Assembly: GCA_027084145.1 (NCBI GenBank)
Contig: JALWLM010000144.1
Location: 1 to 6,899 of the forward strand
DNA: 6,899 nt
From: Crocinitomicaceae bacterium
GTDB taxonomy: Bacteria; Bacteroidota; Bacteroidia; Flavobacteriales_D; Crocinitomicaceae
Direction of reading: 5' to 3'
Of this stretch, positions 1 through 5,802 are shown in pieces. The translations under genes and the position numbers were made by a program. Every line of letters begins with the position of its first letter. The first letter of the stretch is position 1. A model generated the notes under the pieces. The model had not been told where the DNA came from and ran no database searches. It saw only the letters and a program-made list of their open reading frames with translations.

Positions 1-144
1 ACCCACTAAACTAAGTAAAGATCGGTAAAATATAGGCTTTTCATAAGAATTTATAGATACTTTTCCATATTAGGAGTCTTGAATAACTGCAAAAGAACTC
101 TATCAGTAACTTGAATATGTCATTTTGCATGAAAAGAAACATTA

Positions 145-173
145 TGTAAGCGTATTTTATTTATACGATTACA
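145..173. repeat. Imperfect 11-bp inverted repeat, possible operator upstream of gdhA
   Basis: The left arm TGTAAGCGTAT (145-155) and right arm ATACGATTACA (163-173) are inverted copies with one mismatch (G150 opposite A168) around a 7-base all-A/T centre. No T-run follows, so it is a poor terminator. It lies about 40 bp upstream of the probable gdhA -7 box, where an activator or repressor dimer could bind. It could also be a transcript hairpin from an upstream gene outside the window. The symmetry is seen directly; the regulatory role is inference. Confidence 0.4.
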
Positions 174-214
174 AGTTTACTTAAAGTTAAGCATTTTTAC
201 TTTTAAAAAATAAT

Positions 215-222
215 TACTTTTG
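215..222 (+). promoter_or_regulatory. Probable gdhA promoter, Bacteroidota -7 box
   Basis: TACTTTTG matches the Bacteroidota -7 consensus TAnnTTTG and lies 40 bases upstream of the gdhA ATG, which would give a leader of roughly 33 nt. I see no clear TTG -33 element at the usual distance upstream; only T-rich sequence (TTTTTAC around 194-200) is there. This would fit a promoter that needs an activator or is weak, but that is inference. Confidence 0.5.
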
Positions 223-224
223 TG

Positions 225-258
225 TCTGTTAATTTTATGTTTAAACAGATTAATTTTA
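225..258 (+). repeat. Repeated words and small hairpin in the gdhA leader
   Basis: TTAATTTTA occurs twice, at 229-237 and 250-258, exactly 21 bp apart, or about two helical turns. Between and across them are TCTGTT (225-230) and AACAGA (244-249), which can pair as a 6-bp stem, and the perfect palindrome GTTTAAAC (239-246). The second TTAATTTTA ends four bases before the gdhA ATG. In such AT-rich DNA these could be chance, so no function is assigned. Confidence 0.25.
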
Positions 259-262
259 AAAA

Positions 263-1618
263 ATGTCAAACAAATACAAAGCGCAAATTGATGCTTTCAT
301 GCAGAAAGTTAAAGCATCAAACGGACATGAAAAAGAGTTTTTACAAGCTGTACAAGAAGTTGCTGAAGCGGTAATACCCTTAATTGAAGAAACGCCTAAA
401 TATAAAGAAGCGAAAATTTTAGAACGAATAATTGAACCTGAACGTGTCATTATGTTTAGAGTTCCATGGGTAGATGATAACGGTGAGGTTCAAGTAAACA
501 GAGGTTATAGAGTGGAGTTTAACTCTGCTATAGGACCATATAAAGGAGGTTTAAGATTCCATCCTTCCGTAAACTTGTCGATTTTAAAGTTTTTAGGATT
601 TGAACAAATTTTCAAAAACTCTTTAACGACTCTTCCAATGGGAGGAGGTAAAGGAGGTTCTGACTTTGATCCGAAAGGTAAATCAGACAATGAAGTGATG
701 CGTTTTTGTCAATCATTTATGACAGAACTAAGTAAGCATATTGGTCCTGATACGGATGTTCCTGCAGGAGACATTGGAGTCGGAGCGAGAGAAATAGGGT
801 ATATGTTCGGTCAATATAAAAGAATTAGAAATGAATTTACAGGAGTATTGACAGGAAAAGGAATTAACTGGGGCGGTTCATTAATCAGACCTGAGGCAAC
901 AGGTTACGGAACTGTTTACTTTGCTCAAGAAATGTTGGCTACAAAAGGAGATTCTTTTGAAGGGAAGACGGTTGTTATTTCAGGGTCCGGAAATGTAGCT
1001 CAATATGCATGTGAAAAGGCAACACAATTAGAGGGTAAAGTGGTAACAATGTCTGATTCTTCAGGTTTCATCTATGATGAAGACGGAATTGATGCTGAGA
1101 AATTAGCATTTATTATGGAACTTAAAAATGTTCGAAGAGGGCGTATTCATGAGTATGTAGAAAAATACCCGTCAGCAAAATTTGTAGAAGGAGAAAGACC
1201 ATGGGGGGTTAAAGCGGATGTAGCATTACCATGTGCAACTCAAAATGAATTAAATGCAAAAGAAGCATCAACATTAGTGTCTAATGGTTGTATTTGTGTG
1301 GCGGAAGGAGCAAATATGCCGTCTACTCCGGATGCTATAGAGGTATTCCTTGGGGCTAAAATATTATTTTCACCGGGTAAGGCATCGAATGCCGGAGGAG
1401 TTGCTACTTCAGGATTAGAAATGTCTCAAAACTCATTACGTCTTTCATGGACAAGAGAGGAAGTGGATGAAAAATTACATCAAATAATGGTATCGATTCA
1501 TAAACAATGTGTAGAATACGGTACATTGGAAGATGGTACGGTAGATTATGTAAAAGGAGCTAATATCGCAGGTTTTGTCAAAGTTGCAGATGCGATGTTG
1601 GATCAAGGTGTTGTTTAA
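263..1618 (+). CDS. gdhA: NADP-specific glutamate dehydrogenase
   Basis: This cytoplasmic enzyme catalyses reductive amination of 2-oxoglutarate with ammonia and NADPH to glutamate, and the reverse reaction. At 451 residues it matches the short hexameric class (E. coli GdhA is about 447). The N-terminal substrate domain shows GPYKGGLRFH (residues 91-100, substrate Lys94), Lys118 and LPMGGGKGGSDFDPKGKS (124-141) with the catalytic-type Lys130, and PAGDIGVGAREIGYMFG (167-183) with the catalytic-type Asp170. The Rossmann domain has GSGNVA (241-246) and SDSSG (264-268), the form seen in NADP-using members. AEGANMP (347-353) and SNAGGVATSGLEM (375-387) complete the family signature. The start is fixed by an in-frame TAA at 257-259, six bases upstream. 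The leader is A-rich without a Shine-Dalgarno motif. The gene is transcribed alone and is closed by its own terminator. Family identity is near certain; cofactor preference rests on motif similarity only. Confidence 0.97.
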   Translation: MSNKYKAQIDAFMQKVKASNGHEKEFLQAVQEVAEAVIPLIEETPKYKEAKILERIIEPERVIMFRVPWVDDNGEVQVNRGYRVEFNSAIGPYKGGLRFHPSVNLSILKFLGFEQIFKNSLTTLPMGGGKGGSDFDPKGKSDNEVMRFCQSFMTELSKHIGPDTDVPAGDIGVGAREIGYMFGQYKRIRNEFTGVLTGKGINWGGSLIRPEATGYGTVYFAQEMLATKGDSFEGKTVVISGSGNVAQYACEKATQLEGKVVTMSDSSGFIYDEDGIDAEKLAFIMELKNVRRGRIHEYVEKYPSAKFVEGERPWGVKADVALPCATQNELNAKEASTLVSNGCICVAEGANMPSTPDAIEVFLGAKILFSPGKASNAGGVATSGLEMSQNSLRLSWTREEVDEKLHQIMVSIHKQCVEYGTLEDGTVDYVKGANIAGFVKVADAMLDQGVV

Positions 1619-1640
1619 TTTTTAGAAATCATATTTTAAT

Positions 1641-1678
1641 AAAAAGGTTGTTGATGGAATATTAACAACCTTTTTTTT
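1641..1678 (+). terminator. Intrinsic terminator after gdhA
   Basis: A perfect 12-bp stem is formed by AAAAAGGTTGTT (1641-1652) and AACAACCTTTTT (1664-1675) around an 11-base loop, followed by a continuous T-run to 1678. It starts 22 bases after the gdhA stop. The A-run before the stem mirrors the T-run after it, so it could also stop transcription from the other direction. Confidence 0.9.
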
Positions 1679-1703
1679 GAGGTAAATTTAATTATTAGAT
1701 TTG
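1677..1703 (+). promoter_or_regulatory. Probable promoter of the fused E1 gene
   Basis: TAGATTTG (1696-1703) matches the Bacteroidota -7 consensus TAnnTTTG. A TTG (1677-1679, as TTTTG) lies 16 bases upstream in the -33 position, slightly tighter than the spacing usually quoted for Flavobacterium. The TTG is formed by the end of the gdhA terminator T-run, so the two elements overlap. The -7 box is 20 bases before the ATG, implying a very short leader. Confidence 0.6.
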
Positions 1704-1723
1704 CTGTATAAAGTAAATATATT

Positions 1724-3727
1724 ATGAAAGTAAAAGATAAAAGAACTCCTGTTTTTAACAGGAGCAATTTTACAGATAAAGAATTGATTGATATTTATGA
1801 AAGATTACTTTTGCCTCGGCTTATTGAGGAAAAAATGTTAATTCTTTTACGTCAAGGAAAAATTAGTAAATGGTTTTCAGGATGGGGGCAAGAAGCGGTT
1901 TCAGTTGGAATGACGTATGCTTTAAATAAGGATGAATACATTTTCCCTATGCATCGAAATCTAGGTGTGTTTACGACAAGAGATGTTCCTTTGCATCGAT
2001 TATTCGCCCAGTTTCAAGGAAAAATGTCCGGCTTTACAAAAGGACGTGATCGTTCATTTCATTTCGGGTCAAAAGAGCATCATATTGTAGGAATGATTTC
2101 GCATTTGGGACCTCAATTGGCATTAGGAGATGGAGTCGCATTAGCCAAAAAAATAAAAAAAGAAAAAAAAGCGACTTTAGCGATAACAGGAGACGGAGGA
2201 GCAAGTGAGGGAGATTTTCATGAAGCATTAAATGTAGCTTCTGTTTGGGAGTTGCCTATTATTTTTGCGGTAGAGAACAATTGTTGGGGGCTTTCAACAC
2301 CTTCATCGGAGCAATATAAATTTAAACACTTTATTGACAAAGGTCCGGGGTATGGAATGAAGGCAATCCAAGTCAATGGAAATGATATTTTAGAAGTAAT
2401 TTCTACAGTTCGAAGTATTGCGGAGGATATCAGAGAAAAACCCGAACCGGTATTGTTAGAATTGATGACTTTTCGGATGCGGGGACATGAGGAGGCGTCC
2501 GGAACAAAATATTATCCTGAAGGATTACAAGAAGAATGGGCAAAATTTGATCCTATTGATTCTTATACGAATTTTTTAAAAGAGCAAGGATTGTTGACGG
2601 ATGAGAAAGAAGATGAGATAAAGAAAACGTATAAGAAGAAGATTCAAGAAGCATTAGAGGTTGCATTTTTAGAAGAAGAAATAGAACCCGACATGGAGCA
2701 GGAATTAGATGATATATTCAAAAAGACTAAAGTCGGAATTATTCATCCTAAAAGTGATGCTAAAACAGAGAAACGTTTTGTTGATGCGATTCAAGACGGA
2801 TTACGTCAAGCAATGGTGCGACATTCTAATCTGATTATTATGGGCCAAGACATTGCTGAATACGGAGGGGTGTTCAAAGTAACGGAAGGTTTTGTTGATC
2901 TATTTGGAAAAGAGAGAGTACGGAATACTCCAATTTGTGAATCTGCTATTGTGGGGATAGGATTAGGATTGTCTATTGACGGTATGAAGGCTGTTGTAGA
3001 GATGCAATTTGCAGATTTTGTTACTTGTGGATTTAATCAGATTGTGAATAATTTAGCAAAAATTCATTGGAGATGGGGGCAAAATGCAGATGTCGTTATT
3101 AGGATGCCAACCGGAGGAGGTGCTGCAGCGGGACCTTTTCATTCTCAAAGTAATGAAGCATGGTTTTATCATACCCCGGGATTGAAAATTGTTTATCCTT
3201 CTACTCCGTATGAAGCAAAGGGATTGTTAGCAGCAGCAGTGGAAGACCCTAACCCTGTTATGGTTTTTGAACATAAATTTTTATACCGTAGTATCAGAGA
3301 AGAAATTCCCGATGATTATTACACCATAGAAATAGGAAAAGCAAATATTGTTCAAGAAGGCGAAGATTTATCAATCATTACTTACGGACTGGGAGTACAT
3401 TGGGCGAAAGATTTTTCAGAACAAAAAAAGGATGTTTCTATCGAAATATTAGATTTAAGAACATTGTCTCCGATAGATAAAGAAGCTATTTTTGCCACTG
3501 TAAAGAAAACGGGGAAAGTCATTGTTTTACATGAGGACTGCCTCACAGGTGGAATAGGAGGAGATATATCTGCAATGATCATGGAAGAATGTTTTGAATA
3601 TCTGGATGCACCCGTAAAACGTGTAGCATCATTAGATACTCCCGTACCTTTTGTCGGTCAATTAGAACAACAGTTTTTCCCGATAGAGCGATTAAAACAA
3701 ACTGTAGAAGAACTCTTAGAATACTAA
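1724..3727 (+). CDS. Fused alpha/beta E1 component of a 2-oxoacid dehydrogenase (branched-chain type likely)
   Basis: This thiamine-diphosphate enzyme would decarboxylate a 2-oxoacid and pass the acyl group to a lipoyl E2 partner. Residues 15 to about 320 form an E1-alpha domain. It carries the ThDP motif GDGGASEGDFHEALN (156-170) through ENN (184-186), and RGHEE (253-257) in the loop equivalent to the phosphorylation loop of eukaryotic E1-alpha. Residues about 346-667 form an E1-beta domain with ICESAIVG (404-411, ThDP-activating Glu406), QFADF (428-432), and FHSQSNEAWF (472-481, His473). An acidic, lysine-rich linker (about 315-350) joins them. QFADF and HSQS resemble branched-chain E1-beta more than pyruvate E1-beta, but substrate is not proven. 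The 667-residue length equals an alpha plus a beta chain in one reading frame. An in-frame TAA at 1709-1711 fixes the start. No E2 or E3 gene is adjacent. From memory, relatives in flavobacterial genomes are sometimes misnamed tungsten formylmethanofuran dehydrogenase; nothing here supports that name. Confidence 0.92.
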   Translation: MKVKDKRTPVFNRSNFTDKELIDIYERLLLPRLIEEKMLILLRQGKISKWFSGWGQEAVSVGMTYALNKDEYIFPMHRNLGVFTTRDVPLHRLFAQFQGKMSGFTKGRDRSFHFGSKEHHIVGMISHLGPQLALGDGVALAKKIKKEKKATLAITGDGGASEGDFHEALNVASVWELPIIFAVENNCWGLSTPSSEQYKFKHFIDKGPGYGMKAIQVNGNDILEVISTVRSIAEDIREKPEPVLLELMTFRMRGHEEASGTKYYPEGLQEEWAKFDPIDSYTNFLKEQGLLTDEKEDEIKKTYKKKIQEALEVAFLEEEIEPDMEQELDDIFKKTKVGIIHPKSDAKTEKRFVDAIQDGLRQAMVRHSNLIIMGQDIAEYGGVFKVTEGFVDLFGKERVRNTPICESAIVGIGLGLSIDGMKAVVEMQFADFVTCGFNQIVNNLAKIHWRWGQNADVVIRMPTGGGAAAGPFHSQSNEAWFYHTPGLKIVYPSTPYEAKGLLAAAVEDPNPVMVFEHKFLYRSIREEIPDDYYTIEIGKANIVQEGEDLSIITYGLGVHWAKDFSEQKKDVSIEILDLRTLSPIDKEAIFATVKKTGKVIVLHEDCLTGGIGGDISAMIMEECFEYLDAPVKRVASLDTPVPFVGQLEQQFFPIERLKQTVEELLEY

Positions 3728-3748
3728 TGAATATCAAAATAGATAATG

Positions 3749-3786
3749 AACTCCGAAGTATAAAACACTTCGGAGTTTTTGTTTTT
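3749..3786 (+). terminator. Intrinsic terminator after the fused E1 gene
   Basis: A perfect 11-bp stem is formed by AACTCCGAAGT (3749-3759) and ACTTCGGAGTT (3767-3777) around a 7-base loop, followed by TTTTTGTTTTT-type sequence to 3786. It begins 21 bases after the stop codon and separates the E1 unit from the topoisomerase operon. Confidence 0.92.
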
Positions 3787-3826
3787 AACAGTTGTATGGT
3801 GAATAAGTTATTGGTTTTAAAGTAAA

Positions 3827-3853
3827 TTGAAGCTGTATTCTTTTGTATATTTG
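3827..3853 (+). promoter_or_regulatory. Probable promoter of the parE-parC operon
   Basis: TATATTTG (3846-3853) fits TAnnTTTG, and a TTG (3827-3829) lies 16 bases upstream, the same spacing as in the candidate promoter at 1677-1703. The -7 box ends 25 bases before the parE ATG. There is no Shine-Dalgarno motif in the leader, as is usual in Bacteroidota. Confidence 0.6.
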
Positions 3854-3878
3854 GTAGTTACACAAATAAAGTGTTGAT

Positions 3879-5798
3879 ATGGCGAAAGTACAGTACACGG
3901 AAGATAATATACGCTCACTAGATTGGAAAGAACATATTCGTTTGCGTCCCGGGATGTATATCGGTAAATTAGGAGATGGCTCATCTTCTGATGACGGGAT
4001 TTACATTTTAGTAAAAGAGGTTATCGATAATTCGATAGACGAGTTTGTGATGGGGCATGGAAAACGAATTGATGTGACTGTAAAAGATGGAAAAGTAACT
4101 GTACGAGATTACGGAAGAGGTATTCCTTTAGGAAAGGTGATAGATTGTGTTTCCCAAATTAATACTGGGGGTAAATATGATTCAAAAGCATTTAAGAAAT
4201 CTGTTGGATTGAATGGGGTAGGGACAAAAGCCGTTAATGCGCTTTCTTCTCATTTCATAGTGTATTCCGTAAGGGAGGGAAAGAAAAAGGAAGCCAGATT
4301 TGTTCGAGGAGAGTTAGTAGAAGATGTACCGGTAACGGACACCAATGAAAAGAATGGAACTTATGTGGAATTTATTCCTGACGAACAAATATTTAAAAAA
4401 TATACTTTTAAAATTCCATATCTGCAAAAAATGATGTGGAATTACTGTTATCTCAATCGGAGATTGGTCATTAATCTTAACGGAGAAAGGTTTGAGTCAA
4501 AAAATGGTCTTAAAGATCTTTTGGAAGATAATATGGATGGAGAGTCACTCTATCCTGTAATTCATTTGGAAGGAGAAGATATTGAAGTTGCATTTACCCA
4601 TGGGAAAACCTATGGAGAAGATTATTATTCTTTTGTCAACGGACAACATACGACACAAGGAGGGACGCATCAAAAAGCATTTAGAGAATCGGTCGCAAAA
4701 GTGATCCGTGATTTTTATGGAAAAAATTATGAAGCTTCGGATATTCGACAATCCATCGTTGCTGCTATTTCAGTAAAAGTAGTAGAACCTGTTTTTGAAT
4801 CTCAAACAAAAACAAAACTAGGGTCAACGGAAATTGAGCCGGGAGGGAAATCTATGCGTGCTTTTGTTAATGATTTTTTGAAGGAGAAATTGGATAATTA
4901 TCTTCACCGTCATCCCGAAGTAGCAGAAGTTCTGGAAAAGAAAATTAAACAATCGGAAAAAGAACGAAAAGAACTTTCGGGAATACGGAAGCTGGCAAGA
5001 GAACGAGCAAAAAAAGCAAGTTTACACAATAAGAAATTAAGAGATTGTCGAGTACATTTTACGGACTTAAAGAATGATTTAAGAGAAGAAACAACACTTT
5101 TTATTACAGAGGGAGATTCTGCAAGTGGTTCGATTACAAAGTCCAGAAATGTTCAAACACAAGCCGTTTTTTCTCTTCGAGGAAAGCCGTTAAACTGTTA
5201 TGGATTAACGAAAAAAGTCGTCTATGAGAATGAAGAATTTAATTTAATTCAAGCAGCTCTTAATATAGAAGACGACATGGATAATCTTCGTTACAATAAA
5301 ATTGTAATAGCAACGGATGCCGATGTGGACGGTATGCACATAAGGATGTTATTGTTGACTTTTTTCTTGCAATTTTTTCCTGATTTGGTGAAACGAAATC
5401 ATGTTTATATTCTTCAAACACCATTGTTTAGAGTGAGAAATAAAAAGAAAACCATTTATTGTTACTCGGAAGAAGAACGTAAAAATGCAATTGCTGAATT
5501 AGGAAAAAATGCTGAAATAACCAGATTTAAAGGTCTGGGGGAAATTTCACCAGATGAGTTTAAAAACTTTATAGGAGAAGATATTCGATTAGAACCTGTA
5601 ATTTTATCTAAAGACGCTTCTATCGATAAGATATTATCTTACTTTATGGGTAAAAACACTCCTGAAAGACAAGAGTTTATTATTAATAACTTGAGAATAG
5701 ACGGAGTAATTGTAGATAAGACACTTACAGAGGAAATTGAAGATAAAGAAGAAACAAAGAGTGCAGAGAAACAAATAAAAACTTCAAAAGCATCTTAA
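3879..5798 (+). CDS. parE: DNA topoisomerase IV subunit B (ATPase/Toprim subunit)
   Basis: This is the ATP-binding and metal-binding half of topoisomerase IV, which decatenates daughter chromosomes. The GHKL ATPase domain shows EVIDNSIDE (residues 47-55; catalytic-type Glu47, Mg-binding Asn51), DYGRGIP (77-83) and GLNGVGTKAVNALS (110-123). The transducer domain carries QTKTKLGS (309-316) with Lys311 placed to contact the ATP gamma-phosphate. The Toprim domain has TEGDSASGS (410-418, Glu411) and TDADVDGMHIR (479-489, Asp480/482/484). At 639 residues it is close to E. coli ParE (about 630) and lacks the long insertion of E. coli GyrB. Assignment to ParE rather than GyrB rests on length, the motifs SLRGKPLN and GLGEISPDEF, and the downstream parC. 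The C-terminal 25 residues are Glu/Lys-rich and look disordered. An in-frame TAA at 3867-3869 fixes the start. It is followed by parC after four bases. Confidence 0.94.
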   Translation: MAKVQYTEDNIRSLDWKEHIRLRPGMYIGKLGDGSSSDDGIYILVKEVIDNSIDEFVMGHGKRIDVTVKDGKVTVRDYGRGIPLGKVIDCVSQINTGGKYDSKAFKKSVGLNGVGTKAVNALSSHFIVYSVREGKKKEARFVRGELVEDVPVTDTNEKNGTYVEFIPDEQIFKKYTFKIPYLQKMMWNYCYLNRRLVINLNGERFESKNGLKDLLEDNMDGESLYPVIHLEGEDIEVAFTHGKTYGEDYYSFVNGQHTTQGGTHQKAFRESVAKVIRDFYGKNYEASDIRQSIVAAISVKVVEPVFESQTKTKLGSTEIEPGGKSMRAFVNDFLKEKLDNYLHRHPEVAEVLEKKIKQSEKERKELSGIRKLARERAKKASLHNKKLRDCRVHFTDLKNDLREETTLFITEGDSASGSITKSRNVQTQAVFSLRGKPLNCYGLTKKVVYENEEFNLIQAALNIEDDMDNLRYNKIVIATDADVDGMHIRMLLLTFFLQFFPDLVKRNHVYILQTPLFRVRNKKKTIYCYSEEERKNAIAELGKNAEITRFKGLGEISPDEFKNFIGEDIRLEPVILSKDASIDKILSYFMGKNTPERQEFIINNLRIDGVIVDKTLTEEIEDKEETKSAEKQIKTSKAS

Positions 5799-5802
5799 AG
5801 AT

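Larger units (their letters stand above)
1..262. other. Intergenic region upstream of gdhA, no gene found
   Basis: All three + frames meet a stop within the first 30 bases, so no gene enters from the left on this strand. On the - strand one frame is open from about position 69 to the left edge, but it has no ATG and its only usable start (GTG at 6-4) lies at the border, so no gene can be claimed. The stretch is very AT-rich. It holds an inverted repeat at 145-173, a small dyad CTTAA-AG-TTAAG at 180-191, a -7 promoter box at 215-222 and repeated TTAATTTTA words in the gdhA leader. The region therefore looks like a regulatory leader, not a decayed gene. Confidence 0.7.

Noticed and set aside
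1..69. Open - strand frame running to the left edge
   Set aside because: It is only 23 codons in the window, has no ATG, and the only GTG is at the border. Nothing supports a gene start.
145..173. Reading the upstream dyad as an intrinsic terminator
   Set aside because: The stem has a mismatch, is AT-rich, and is not followed by a T-run, unlike the two convincing terminators in this window.
256..450. - strand 64-residue frame at the gdhA start
   Set aside because: It is antisense to the gdhA N-terminal coding sequence and crosses its start, with no recognisable product.
2034..2228. - strand Leu/Phe-rich frame resembling a membrane segment
   Set aside because: It is the antisense of the Lys-rich A-tract region of the E1 alpha domain. 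The hydrophobicity comes from TTT/CTT codons opposite AAA/AAG.
4545..4751. - strand 68-residue frame inside parE
   Set aside because: It is antisense to the conserved transducer domain of ParE and shows no family features or leader.
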